NCBI RefSeq assembly: GCF_004379255.2
Contig: NC_056050.1
Span: 17,167,514-17,231,513, forward strand
Source: Salvia splendens
Taxonomy: Eukaryota; Streptophyta; Magnoliopsida; Lamiales; Lamiaceae
DNA: 64,000 nucleotides
Direction of reading: 5' to 3'
Positions within the stretch are counted from its first letter, which is position 1. Each line of letters opens with the position of its first letter. The notes under the pieces are model-generated. The model did not search any database. It saw nothing but the letters and a program-made list of their open reading frames with translations, and had not been told where the DNA came from. Both the position numbers and the translations under genes were made by a program. Positions 52,201 through 63,800 of this stretch are shown here, in pieces.

Positions 52201-53101
52201 GAAAGATTTTCCCATCCTTGCGTCAATGGCCAAGGAGATTTTTTCTGTTCCGACTTCCACTGTAGCCGTCGAGTCCGCTTTTAGTGTTGGCTCGCGTGTG
52301 TTGGATGAATCAAGAAGTAAGCTCTCGGCGAAAAATATGGAAGCCGTGATGTTACTTGATGATTGGGCCAAAGCTGACGTCCGAGAACAAGAAAATGATT
52401 GGGATGATCGTCAGGAGGGATCACAAGATGAATTCACTGGGGATGAATCGTAGGCCAACCGTCAACCGCCGCCGGCCAAGCCAAATAGGTAAGTAAGGTA
52501 AGAGAACTATGTGGGCTTTGATTCCCTAATGCAAATGAGCATTGGGGATACGTAGGCACCTCAACATTTAAAGTTGAATTGCTAAAAGTTGAATTGTTAG
52601 ACTAAACTCAACATTTAAAGTTGAATTGCTAAAAGTATCCTTAATTTAGTTATGTAGAAAGATCTCCTTCGCCGATTAAGAATATATATAATTATAAGTT
52701 TTTTTTATAAGAACTTCCACGTTTTTTTTTCTCATTTGTAATTAGCTTCGGTGTTGACTAGTACTCTCGTTTGTATTTAAATTTTTGTTTAAGACTTCAA
52801 GACCTCAAGTTTTTTTCAATTTGTAATTGTTGTAAATGTGTAATCTCAATAAAATTGCAACTCTCGTCGTATTTTTTTAAATTTTATTTACGCACATTTC
52901 ATACATATAAATAAATAAAAATAATGCAAAAAAAAAAATTTGGCCGAACCAGCCCGGAACCGGCGGTTCAGGCAGCAAACTGGCGGTTTTAAACCGCCAC
53001 GTAAACCGCCGGTTTTTTGAACCGGAACCGCCGAAACCCTTGGCGGGCCAGTTCCGGTTCATGAACCAGAACCGGCGGTTCCGAACAATTGTGCATGCCT
53101 A
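49236..53101 (+). mobile_element. hAT transposon with decayed transposase (3,866 bp)
   Basis: A perfect 8-bp target duplication, tcctgggc, lies at 49228-49235 and 53102-53109. Termini tagacatgcacaa and ttgtgcatgccta form a 13-bp TIR with one mismatch. Both subterminal regions (49250-49650 and 52940-53080) are packed with AACCGGCGGTT-type words in both orientations, the usual hAT transposase-binding arrangement. Coding relic 49912-52453. Inserted in helicase fragment copy 2. Confidence 0.95.
49912..52453 (+). pseudogene. hAT transposase, inactivated
   Basis: First exon-like block 49912-50062 (GT after it), then 50171 onward. A BED-type zinc finger (CNYCDKVYKFSSS...LRRHLVTKH) lies at about 50485-50570. 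The RNase H-like catalytic region follows (ICSDVWTDYFNRHSYMG, DNATANT, RCICHILNL) and the C-terminal hATC dimerisation domain closes it (TSTVAVESAFSVGSRVLDES, about 52235-52350). Stops interrupt the frame at 50790-50792 and 51318-51320, and frame changes occur near 51965 and 52195. The gene once encoded a protein of roughly 750 residues. Not functional. Confidence 0.9.
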
Positions 53102-53109
53102 TCCTGGGC

Positions 53110-53200
53110 GCTTGACGAAGGCTAATGGTGGCGTTGGTAAGTTTGTTTTTGAACAGTGTGAAATCTATTTTCTGTGTTTTAAGGTGTGAAAATTGCGCGT
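53110..53200 (-). pseudogene. Helicase-like fragment, copy 2, 5' end and flank
   Basis: Continues copy 2 upstream of the hAT element (minus-strand text FVKRPG corresponds to the ISLRQPPR start of copy 1 in a shifted frame). Followed by flank shared with 48010-48095 ('gtgtgaaaattgcgygttggga'). Confidence 0.45.
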
Positions 53201-53389
53201 TGGGAAGACGTTGTTTTTGAATCTTCTTGACTCTATTATATTAAATAACTAATATATATGGATAGTTATTAATAAGTGTCCCAAACATATTTTTAATAAT
53301 ACACTATATTTAACTAATAAATGTGTAAACTTCGTCCATAATCACCGTATGGGGAGTACCGGCGCAACATGGATGCGGTCAGCGGTTGA

Positions 53390-55335
53390 CCGTCAACCTA
53401 TCAGAGTTGGAACAGATCAGATAGAAGCAAGCTTCTGGGCCCGCATCCTGGAGGCCTGCAATGAGTTCAAGCCTGAAGACGCCGCCGCGGCGGAGCTGAA
53501 TGAGGACCAGATCCGCTAAAAGTGGGGGAGGATTTCGGCCGCCGTCAAGAGGTTCTCGGGCATCTACGATAACAACCTCCGCACAGCTGAAGCAGCCGCA
53601 GCGAAGTTGACATAAGGGCTATGTCGTACGAGATGCATCGAGTCGGTAGGCACCCTAAATTCACCTAGTGGGAAGAATATCTCGTTCTCCAAGATTCTCC
53701 GAAATTGAAGGCTATCTGCGAGGAAGACGGTGGCGTCGCGCCGAAGCGGATGATACTCAGTGAGAAGTCTGATTATTTCTTTCTTTCTTGTTCTTTTCTT
53801 CTCTTTATTGTATCATTGTGGATTGCTCAAGTCAAATCATCAAACTGATCCAGCCAGCCTGTATATGCCTGCTACCTGCAAAATGCCGGTGAGTGGATCC
53901 AGTGGAAACTCAGGCTGATCAACTTGACTTACTCCGACTCGAGTGAGAAGAATGGAAGAACTCAAAATTGTTCTCAAAACCTTAACCCACAATACTGTTA
54001 ACTAGTATAGGGAAGTAAAGATCGATCCCACATAGATGATGTGTTTGACATTTGTTTGCTTGACACGACTTAGGAATGGCTGCGCCACGCTTTCTATGGG
54101 GTGGGTTAACTACTTGACTTGAGAGATTAAATTAACTAAACTGATCAACTCACTAGACTTAACTAAATCTACTTGATCAACTCATATGAACTTTCCCGAA
54201 ATCAACTAAACTGATCAACTCACTAGACTTAACTAAACCTGTGCCGGAACCAAAGTGTACAATAAAGTAAACACTTTCTAACAACTTCATCTTCTTCACC
54301 AAATCAACATGGGAAACAGAACAAAGAACAGATCTGAAAAGCTACGGAAGATGAAAACATAACTTCGAATCTACTAAATCAAAAACAACAAAAGTCAATA
54401 ACATCAAAAGTAAACTAAAAACAAACAAGGAAAGTAGGAAATTATTTCATCCCTTCTTCTCGAAGCGGAAAAACAGAACCGAAAGCTAGCAATGAAGGAA
54501 ACTACCACCAAATGCCAACTAAACTAAACTAAACTCAAACAGGACCAAGTGTGTGCGACAGAAATCAAGAAGATGAAGTAAAAGAGCTCTGATTGCAGCC
54601 CTAAAAATGCATGTGAGACCCCCATTTTCACCTCTGGCTGGGACTCTCTTTTCTTCTTGTGTTGGGCTTCCTTTATATAGAGAGGCGTAGAGCTCTGATC
54701 CCTAGGGTACCATCCTCTCTGAAATGTCATTTCCTGCCCTTCACTTTGTGGTGAGGTCTACAGCTCTATCTCCCATGCGGAACTTCTGCTGGCTCCATTT
54801 GATTCTTGAATTGATCAACTCAATGCCGCAGTTTTTTACTTCTTTCCTTGATTCGTTCATCCGCCCAACTGATCTGTTCCTTTTCTATAGACGTCAGTAT
54901 GAAACGAGCCTCATCACTCTGCCTAGCCGGGAACTACAGTAGCAGCCGCGGCTCACATTCTGTCAACCTCAATGAAGAGGTCGAGGAGAAGCCCCTCGCC
55001 AAATTCTCTCGTTGCTGGCGTCCCCAAGGCCATCAGTCCAGTATCCGAGACGCTAGAGCCTTCGGCCTAGCTGGTGCTTCCGCGTCTGGATCCCGCACGG
55101 GAATGTCTACCCCAGTTGAGGTGTTGGACAAGAATGTGGAGATCCAGAAGACGAGGCAGCTGACCGAGGTCGCTAGAGCCTAAGAGAGCTCGATCGACCC
55201 GATCAGGGCTTGTACTTCGACCTCATGCTGAAGTTGAGAAGTCAGTTGGGGTTGACGGTGGCGGCGGCGCCTGGGGATGGAGATGGAGATGGGGATGGGG
55301 ATGAGGCGGCGGATTCCGATGATGCCACTGAGTGA
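53390..55335 (+). pseudogene. PIF/Harbinger ORF1 (Myb/NAM-associated type), inactivated
   Basis: The first part, 53390-53760, reads EASFWARILEACNEFKPED, KWGRISAAVKRFSGIYDNNL and HPKFT*WEEYLVLQDSPKLK, resembling the SANT/NAM-associated ORF1 that accompanies plant PIF transposases. The second part, 54898-55335, reads SSSRGSHSVNLNEEVEEKPL, a low-complexity linker and a helical tail (VEVLDKNVEIQKTRQLTEVA) ending in an acidic repeat. Stops occur at about 53517, 53613, 53668 and 55181. About 1.1 kb of unrelated DNA splits the two parts. Confidence 0.6.
53765..54890 (-). repeat. LTR-retroelement fragment inserted in PIF ORF1
   Basis: Rich in TGATCAACT words and, on the minus strand, contains a tgtgggatcgat motif like the one near the end of the gypsy LTR at about 37117, suggesting a related gypsy LTR. 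'aactaaactgatcaactcac' is duplicated about 58 bp apart (54136 and 54202). Boundaries are approximate and no target duplication was identified. No coding domain. Confidence 0.35.
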
Positions 55336-55689
55336 GCGGCATCGATGTTTTTTAATTAGCGTTGTATTATTTTCCCTTATTTATAATACAACGAAGATTT
55401 GGTTTTATATTTTTATTTTTTTGTAAATAAAATGATGTTTTTATTCTTATTATTTTTGTCCCCTATTTTATTCTAGTCAATTAAAATATACCAAGATGAA
55501 ATAATGTGATTTGTGGCTATGGCGTGACTGTTATTGGGCTGGACACGTTTTTGTGGTTGTGCTGACTGGGCGGACAAGTTTTTGTGGCTGTGGCATGGCT
55601 TTTCCGCCTCTATTGTGGACACTCTTATATCATTCATTCTATATCATATCAAATTCATCAGGCACTGGAGTTTATATGTATATATTTTT

Positions 55690-55947
55690 AGAGGGGAGAG
55701 AGAAAGTTGTTGGATGTTTAAAAGTAAGATAGATGAATAAAGTAAAAAAGATAAAGAATTGTTGAGTTTTAAAAGTAAGAGAGTTGCAAAAAGTAACAGA
55801 GAAAAGATTGTTAGGTGTTTAAAATTAGGAGAGATGAATAAAGTAAGAAAGACAAAATATAATTGAGTATCCTAAATAAGAAAGGGGTCATCTTGGTTGG
55901 GACGGACGAAAAAGGAAAGTGAGTCATCTTTGATGAGACGGAGGGAG
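55690..55947. repeat. Stowaway-like relic
   Basis: Ends gatgagacggagggagt with the usual GGACGGACGAAAAAGG subterminal text about 40 bp inside. The left part consists of imperfect repeats of gatgaataaagtaar. The left terminus is not recognisable. Confidence 0.5.
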
Positions 55948-56077
55948 TCTATTTAACTGTATATAAAAATTTTCTTTGTTGTAAGTTTGTTTTTGAATCT
56001 TTGCATCTCTATTATATTAGATAACTAATATATATGGATAGTTATTAATAAGTGGCCTAAACATATTTTAAATAATA

Positions 56078-56330
56078 CTCCCTCCATCTCCTATTAATTG
56101 TCCACTTTGATTTCGGCACGGGTTTTAAGAAATATAAAAAAAAGTAGGTTGAAAAAGTTAGTGAAACATGGGTCACACTTTTGTATATTAGTTTTATAAT
56201 AAAATATGAATGGAATGAATTAGTGGAATGTGTGACCTACTTACCATTTATGGTATAAAGTGAAAGTGGACAATTAATTGGGGACGGACGAAAATGGCAA
56301 AAATGGATAATTAATATGGGACGGAGGGAG
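56078..56330. mobile_element. Stowaway MITE (253 bp)
   Basis: Starts ctccctccatctcc and ends gggacggagggag with TA at both flanks (56076-56077, 56331-56332). Subterminal cactttgatttcggcacggg and aagtggacaattaat are family-typical. Non-coding. Confidence 0.9.
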
Positions 56331-56474
56331 TATACTATAAATTAAGAATATTATACTTGATTAATAAATATGTAAAATATGTATACACGCTGGGGATGTC
56401 AATCAGGCCGACCCGCTCTGGTTATCAGGTTATTTGACCAGTGAACATCTTCTAATCCATACCGTTCCATTATA

Positions 56475-56690
56475 CTCCCTCTGTCCCCCAATAATTGTCC
56501 AATTTGGTTCCGGCACGGGTTTTAAGAAATGTAAAGGAAAGTGAGTTTAAAAAGTTAGTGGAATATGGGTCTCACTTTTATATATTAGTTTTATAATAAA
56601 ATGTAAGTAGAATGAGTTAGTGTAATGTGTGACTTACTTACTATTTATGATAAAAAGTGAAAGTGGACAATTAATGGGGGACGGACGGAG
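56475..56690. mobile_element. Stowaway MITE (216 bp)
   Basis: Starts ctccctctgtccccc and ends gggacggacggag, TA on both sides (56473-56474, 56691-56692). Same subfamily as the element 145 bp to its left, same orientation. Confidence 0.9.
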
Positions 56691-56732
56691 TATCATTCGT
56701 TCCATATCATATTTAATTCATCAGGCACTTGA

Positions 56733-56738
<6 letters not shown>

Positions 56739-56768
<30 letters not shown>
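56739..56768. repeat. (TA)n microsatellite
   Basis: About 15 TA units. Unlike the tracts in 8-40 kb, no TIR element abuts it on the right. Confidence 0.9.
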
Positions 56769-56772
<4 letters not shown>

Positions 56773-56913
56773 TGTTTAATTAAATAATTTAAATTGGTAT
56801 AATATTAAATTTATTGAATATACATTACTACTGTTTAGTAGATATTGCAATCGTTTTTAGAATTATATTTATATATAAATTATTATTAATATTTAATATT
56901 TAGATTATTTTAA

Positions 56914-57504
56914 GGTGTGATCAATTGCTAACTACAATCAACTCACCCCTTAATTGCTAACAACTAATTGAAAACTATTGAATTTTCAGAGATCTAGTGG
57001 TCTATGATTTTCCATGTGTAATTTCATTTTTTATATTTTAATGTAGTGTGTTAAATATATCAACACAATGCATTGATTATGTCAACACAATTTAATATTG
57101 ACATTGTACATGTATTACATTGACAAATTATGGTATCTATGTTGATATTAAGCTGTTTTTCGAGAAATATAAAAATTTATGATTTTTTTTTAAAATTTTG
57201 ACATAGGAACATATACATGTAGAATCTTGTTAGAATACTTATAAAATTATCTTTAATTTGATATATGTTTTGTGAAAAAATAATTTAAATTGAAATAGTT
57301 ATATGCATTTAAAATTTTGGGATATTTTTTAAAAGTTAGTTATGACTACTTTGTTGTTAATTGATATAAATACTCTCGTTCAAATTTTATGTTCAGTATA
57401 TTGATACTCAGAGTTGAATGATCTTGAGCCTTAATTTGAAAATCTAATATTTATTATTTAATTGTAGTTAGCAATTTAAGAGTTAGTTAGCAATATAACG
57501 CACC
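56914..57504. mobile_element. TIR element with ggtgtgatcaattgctaac ends (591 bp)
   Basis: The left end ggtgtgatcaattgctaactac and the right end gtagttagcaattt...taacgcacc are imperfect inverted repeats; 'gttagcaat' words lie at both ends. Terminal GGTGYG resembles the elements at 9850 and 26356. Non-coding. Confidence 0.6.
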
Positions 57505-58113
57505 ACATTACATGGTTATAAATATTAAATAATATATTGTTGTTGAATACTTTTACTCATATCATTTATTCAATTTCTATGGAATTAGAATATATTTATT
57601 GTATGATTCAAAAGAAATGGCCAAATCTAAATGATTATTTTAAATTTTAAAATCACATATGTCCATACTCAGTTACAGATGCTTAGCACTGTGGTGGTTG
57701 TTCACTCCACCTTTTAAGTACAGTCTTCTAATCCTATAGGCCTGAAAGTTCAGTTTTGTTATATATTAACTTTAATCCTTAGTTTTTGTTCCATAAAATT
57801 CTATGAGATATGTAACTTATAAATATTATTAGTAAATTCAATTTTAAAGTTACTTCGCACATATTATACATCATTCTCGTAGTCCCAACTTAGGTCGCAT
57901 CGAAGACAGCGAAACAAAAAATGTGTCACAACCACGATTAGTAAGTTGGTCCCTCAACATTAAAATTCTGGCTCGTCACAAATGAAATAGATTCATTATA
58001 TTACATAATTTTTTTTAAATATATTATAGATATGAAATAATTGTTTAACATGAAACAATATGTCATACACATGAAATAATTTTATAGAACATTGTTTCTC
58101 AAGTGTGGCAATC
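57505..58113. other. AT-rich DNA, no gene seen
   Basis: About 0.6 kb without a convincing ORF, RNA gene or transposon terminus. Confidence 0.5.
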
Positions 58114-58318
58114 TCACTCGAATAAAGTGTTTACGGGTTGAATACTCACTCGATTCGAGTGACGCTGTAAAGAAATGGTTCCAGTCCAGAGGGATTCACT
58201 CGACCGAGTGGTCCTCTACCCAAAAACCACTCGATCCGAGTGACCAGCCAAGAATCAACCCGGAGGTGTTCCTACCGACTCGAGTTGCATTCACCCTAGA
58301 ATCCACTCGACTCGAGTG
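58114..58318. repeat. Cluster of CACTCGA-TCGAGTG palindromes
   Basis: Near-perfect palindromes at 58147-58161, 58197-58210, 58228-58242 and 58304-58318, a half-preserved one at 58277-58285 and a decayed one at 58114-58128. Start-to-start distances are about 33, 50, 31, 45 and 31 bp. An 83-codon ORF (58092-58343) runs through but has no recognisable domain. GC is clearly above the flanks. Confidence 0.75.
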
Positions 58319-58827
58319 GACTGTAGTTCGTCACACTCAGTAAAGATAAAATGTTTTCTTTTAATGTATAATAGGGTCAATGGAATATTTTTTAATATGT
58401 AAACATACTTACAAAATGTTGGTAGTATTTTTCAATAGTAGTTGTTTTTTCCTATACTAATTGTTCATTTAAATACGTAATTAAATATTTCCTTGGTCCA
58501 AAAAATATTACATTTGGCTTTGGTGAGTGTGAAAACGTCTAAGCAAAGTATGCACAAAACGCTGCGTTTCGAGTCGGCAGAACGGCGTCGTTTTCCAGAT
58601 TTCACAATTCAATTGGCAAAGTTGCTTGCACGTTTTCATTTAACGCTAATTCCTCTCTTTAATTCTTTCCCTCTTTTTTCTTTATTGAATATAGAAACTA
58701 AATCAATTTAATATAAATACGAAATCTGATGTTATGTATACAAATCTAATTATAAACAAGCTAATGAATACCATTTGTGAAAAGTTATAGAATTGTGTAT
58801 TTGGTAAATTTGTAAGGCAGTGGGTAT

Positions 58828-58957
58828 GTATGCTTGCGGTTAGGATCACATGTTCCAGGTAATGCATACCAACTGGTAGAAGACAAGACAAAGTACGCTT
58901 GCGGTTAGGATCAAATGTTCCAGGTAATGCATACCAACTTGTAGAAGAAAAGACAAA
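58828..58957. repeat. 65-bp direct tandem duplication
   Basis: Two units (58828-58892, 58893-58957) share gcttgcggttaggatca, tgttccaggtaatgcatacc and gtagaagaaaagacaaag with about four differences. No associated gene. The remaining DNA of 58319-59205 is AT-rich and apparently non-coding. Confidence 0.85.
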
Positions 58958-59205
58958 GACAGAGGCAAAGAGATATAATTTGCTTGGAAAATATTTAGAA
59001 ATTTGAAAAGTCTGTCCAACTCCTACTACAATATTTGTTTGATAAGTCTGGTCTCATATCCCCAAATAACAAAATAATACTAGTATCATCTATTAGAAAA
59101 ACACAATAACTTGCACAACACTACTTTTTACATATGATAAGTGTGAAACCGAATTATATAAGGAATAGGAAAAAATAATGATTCCATGTTCGATTATAAT
59201 ATATA

Positions 59206-60326
59206 TGTTGGGATTTTTCTTCTTACAAGAGATAAAAGCCGGGCGTAATACAACCCAAAGAAGTAATACAAAAGAACTAACTGAACCGAAATTACAATGG
59301 AAAAAATCGAAACAGTAAGACCGTAAAAGTGTTTAGCCGAGTCGAGGAGGCCTCTTTCCGCAAGACGAGATACGCCCCGGTAGTGCTCTCGGTTTGGCGT
59401 GTCGTCCCCAAAGATAAAACGGCTACGTCTCTGGTGAAGCAGCACCGCAATCAAAAGAGCTCCGACGAACTGGATGGAGGAGAGGGAAGAGCTTTCGATA
59501 GAAAAAAACAATGCAGGAGAGGGAGAGAGCTTATGATTCTATATGCTTTGTGAATGTTGTGTGGAGATGCATGGAATGGTTAGCCTATTTATAGGCTCAG
59601 TCCACTGCTGGGGGTCAACAGCCATGATGGCTGTCATCATTACGAGATTGTAACTGCCGAACGTTACGAGCGTTACAAACCGTTACGAGAGCTGCTCCTT
59701 GACGCATCGGGACACGCGCGCGTCTAGGTTCGTAATAACGTGGACTTCATCACGTGTCAGCCACGTAGGCTCTTACCGCGTCATACTGACGATGTGTCAT
59801 CCCACTTGGCTTGCTGGCGTGGAAACGTTGGTGGTAAAAAAAAAGAAAAGAACTACACCAACCAGCCTTGGGGTCGAGCCCAAGCACCGAGCCCCACGAC
59901 CAGGCCCAAAGAACACTCCAAAGACCACCCAAAGACCAAGATCCAAGTCCAAGTCCACGGACACGAGCTCGAGGCGCGCGGTGCGCGGCGCGCGCGTGTG
60001 GGCTCTACAGCCCATCTTAGTTCACTACAAGTATTACATGTAATAATCCCACTTATTAAATACTTGTTTAATAAGCTTCTAACTTTCAATGTGGGATACT
60101 TAATTAATCTCATGACTTCTTTCATAGCTCATTTAATTAACTAGTAATTATTTCGCAACTTTAATCCATTATTTCTCACTCATCGGGAATCAGATTTGAG
60201 AAAATGAATATGCCACGGTCATCTACTCCGAACGTAGATCGACGCTATATTATGTAATTTCACAAAATTAAATGTGTAGTTGGAAGTATTCTTGGTCAAA
60301 GTCCTTTGACCGCAACGATTCCAACA
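59206..60326 (-). repeat. 3' LTR of a second Ty1/copia element (1,121 bp)
   Basis: Read on the minus strand it starts TGTTGGAATCG and ends ATCCCAACA. A minus-strand purine tract, gtgggggat, lies just before it (60327-60336). TATA-like tataaata is at 59586-59593 on the minus strand. The interior has a GC-rich stretch with GCGCGC blocks (59975-60000). The other LTR must lie right of 64000. Confidence 0.85.
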
Positions 60327-60885
60327 ATCCCCCACATGAGTGGAAATAGCCAAGTGCATATGCATGCAGACACAAACTCAAACCTCGAGAGGTATATAAA
60401 CATAAGGATAGGTTGTTGTTGGCTTTGAACCCTCCATAGTCGACACCATCGGATACACAGGCGGCTTAGTAGCGCGATGCTTTGAACTAATCCCCCACGG
60501 CGTGCACCGAGACAATGACATTAACCCTTAAACACTTCAACATCATCCGTTCTCACGTTTTGTGTCCTTTGCGGCCTTGGACACCACTTTGGATTCATAA
60601 GTGTGTTATTTGAAGCGGCCTCACTTCACACTTATATAGGTGATTCCTAATCGAGTATCTTGCCCTACTCGGTCTCCTTGAGAACTCAATCTCCTCGAGA
60701 ACTCAATCTCCTTGAGATCCTTAGACTTAGCCTCACCACTAAGCAAGTTTTCCAATACTCTATTGTTCTCTAGGGAATAGATATAGTTGAGTGTCTCTCA
60801 TGAACTCTCATAGCTTAGTTGTCCCTTTAAACCAAGTTCTTGGGATCTCCAGTCATCATGGTTGGGTTACCACTATGACAATTCT
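60327..60885 (-). other. Untranslated region between pol and 3' LTR of copia element 2
   Basis: About 560 bp downstream of the pol stop with no coding signal, ending in the polypurine tract at the LTR border. 'gagaactcaatctcct' is repeated locally (60680-60713). This long spacer distinguishes the element from the copia at 42680-47731, where LTR and stop are 7 bp apart. Confidence 0.7.
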
Positions 60886-63800
60886 TTAGTTTGTGGATTT
60901 CAAACTTATTCCTTCTAGCAACTTATTCATTTGATCACGGTTTAACCCTTTGGTTAGCGGATCTGCTAGATTATCTATTGACTTCACATAGTCAATTGTA
61001 ATCACCCCTGTTGTGATCAAATTTCTCACGGTGTTATGTCATCGATGTATATGTCGAGACTTACCGTTATAGAAGCCATTGTTTGCCCTTCCAATAGCCG
61101 CTTGGCTATCACAGTGGATCAGCACTGGTGGCACTGGCTTAGACCAACATGGAATATTTTCAAGGAAGTTCTTAAGCCACTCGGCTTCCTCACCAGCCTT
61201 ATCTAAGGCAATGAACTCCGATTCCATTGTTGATCGGACTATACATATCTGTTTTGTGGATTTCCACGATACATCACCACCCTCAATAGTAAAGACGTAT
61301 CCACTTGTTGAAAGTGAGTCTCTATTGTCGGATATCCAATTTGCATCACAGTACCCTTCAAGTACCGGGGGGTATCTCGAGAAGTGTAGCCCATGATTTT
61401 GAGTATGTTTTAAATATCTCAAAACCCTCACAAGAGCTCTCCAATGCTCTTCTTGTGCAACGGGCTTGCCTTTGTTCTTGCTCAAGTGAACGTCGAGTTC
61501 AATTGGAGTCTTAACCGGCGCGCCATCATAGGCTTTGAATTTATTCAATATTTTCTCAACATAATGTGATTGTGTTAAGATGATTCTATCAGACGTTCTT
61601 AGAATCTTTATTCCATGAATTATATCGGCCAGACCCATGTCTTTCATGTCAATGTTTCTCTTTAACATGGTCTTTGTATCGTTAATTACTTGAGTGTTGC
61701 TACCCAATATTAACATATCATCAACGTATAGACACACTATAACATGGTCGTTATTAGTGCTCTTGATGTAGACACATTTGTCGCACTCGTTGATTTTAAA
61801 CCCATTTGATAACATCACATTATCAAACTTCAAGTGTCATTGCAATGGTGCTTGCTTCAATCCATATAGAGACTTTACGAGCTTGCATACCTTTTTCTCT
61901 TGTCCAGGTACTCGAGTTGTTCCATATAAATTTCATCTTCTAGTTCACCATTTAGAAACGCGGTCTTTACATCCATTTGATGAATCTCAAGATTGTGCAA
62001 TGCAGCAATAGTGAGAAGCACTCGGATAGATGTAATCCTTGTTACAGGTGAATAGGTATCGAAGAAGTCATGTCCTTCGTTTTGTTTAAAACCCTTTACT
62101 ACTTGTCGGGCTTTATACTTATCCACTGTTCCATCGGCCTTAAATTTCCTTTTAAGTACCCATTTGCAACCTAGAGGTTTCGCACCTTCAGGTAGATCTA
62201 CCAACACCTAAGTGTGGTTTAGCAAAATTGAATCAATTTTGCTTTGAACAGCTTCTCTCCAATGTAGCCCGTCTGGGCCATCTAAGGCTACTTTTATATA
62301 TGTCGGTTCTTCATCTAGCATAAAAGCAATGTAGTCAGGACCAAATGTTTTTGGTGTTCTGACCCTACTACCACGTCTTAGTACTGTATCCTTTGGATCG
62401 GGCCTTGCACGCTTGCGCGATTCAGGTTCCTCATCCGCTGATTTAGAACTAGTGGCTTCTTCTTCCACTAGTTTAGAACTAGTGGCTTCTTCTTCAATTC
62501 TTGTCTCATAATTGGTTGAGACTTTTTCCTTGTCTTTGCAAGGAAATGTATTTTCGAGAAATACAACATTCCTTGACTCAATTGTTGTTCCTACTGTAAT
62601 AGTCGATATTTCAGACTTGTGAACAATAAATCGATATGCACTACTAATAAATGCATATCCAATGAAGATACAATCAACTGTTTTAGGTCCAATTGTAACT
62701 TCTTTGGGCGGGGGAACCATTACTTTTGCCAAACACCCCCACACTTTTAGGTATTTGTAAGATGGTTTCCTTCCTTTCCACGACTCATAAGGAGTGACGT
62801 CTTTTCCTTTGCGTGGGATTTTGTTTAGGATAGAGTTGGCTGTCAAGATAGCCTCCCCCCACATGTTCTGCGGTAATCCAGAACTAAGTAGCAGTGCATT
62901 CATCATTTCCTTTAGAGTTCGATTTTTGCGTTCTGCAACACCATTAGATTGTGGTGAATATGGAGCAGTTGTTTGATGAATTATACCACTTGCGTTGCAT
63001 AACTCCTCAAACGGGGCTACATATTCGCCTCCTCTATCACTTCGAATCGTTTTGATTTTACAACCAAGTTGATTCACAACTTCGTTCTTATAATTTTTGA
63101 ACGCTTCTATTGCTTCATCTTTACTTCTTAAAAGATAAATGTAGCAATACCTTGTGCAATCATCTATGAAAGTGATAAATTACTTTTTACCACCTCTAGT
63201 TTTACACCATCTTTAAATCACATACGTCCGTGTGAATTAATTCAAGGGGTTTTGTACTTCGTTCAACCGAGTGAAACGGCAACTTAGTGATTTTTGCTTC
63301 AAGACAAATTTCACATTTATCTTGGATATCCACTTCATTAGCCTTTAGTAAATCTAAATTCATTAATCTTTGAATGGCTTTTGAATTTACATGTCCCAAT
63401 CTACAATGCCACAAATTTGAACACTCAGTCAAGTAAGAGGAAGTAGATGCTTTATTATTATTAGCCCATGGCTTTGCAACACTGCGACTTGCCACACTAA
63501 GCTTCAAAATTCCATCGGTTACATAACCTTTTCCGAGTGACTTTCCAAACTTGTACAATGCAAACCTATCAGACTCGAATACAAGTTTAAACCCCTTATT
63601 AACTAGTATTGATCATGACACTAGGTTCTTGCGGATGTCCGAGACATGCAGCGCATCCTTCAAAGTGATAGTGACGCCAAACGTCATCATGAGAATCACG
63701 TTGCCAATGCCGAGGATTTCGGACGATGCTTGATTCCCCATGTTGATCTTCCTCCCTTCAACAGCAGTGTAGGAGGCAAACTTGCTCCTATCTGAGCAGA

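Larger units (their letters stand above)
39745..55624. mobile_element. Putative large composite PIF/Harbinger element
   Basis: GAGTGTCCATAGTGG at 39745 and its inverse CTATTGTGGACACTC ending at 55624 are PIF/Harbinger-type termini. The transposase relic lies inside the left end and a Myb/NAM-type ORF1 relic inside the right end, as one element would have. Between them are two helicase gene fragments and nested copia, hAT, Stowaway and LTR insertions. Flanking 3-bp sites are taa and tta, not identical, so two separate PIF elements remain possible. Confidence 0.45.

Noticed and set aside
58092..58343. 83-codon ORF as a small protein gene
   Set aside because: It follows the palindrome array, has no domain or context and no family I recognise; the open frame is explained by locally raised GC.
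59740..60144. 134-codon plus-strand ORF and overlapping minus ORFs
   Set aside because: Inside the U3 part of the second copia LTR; high GC leaves several frames open with no domain.
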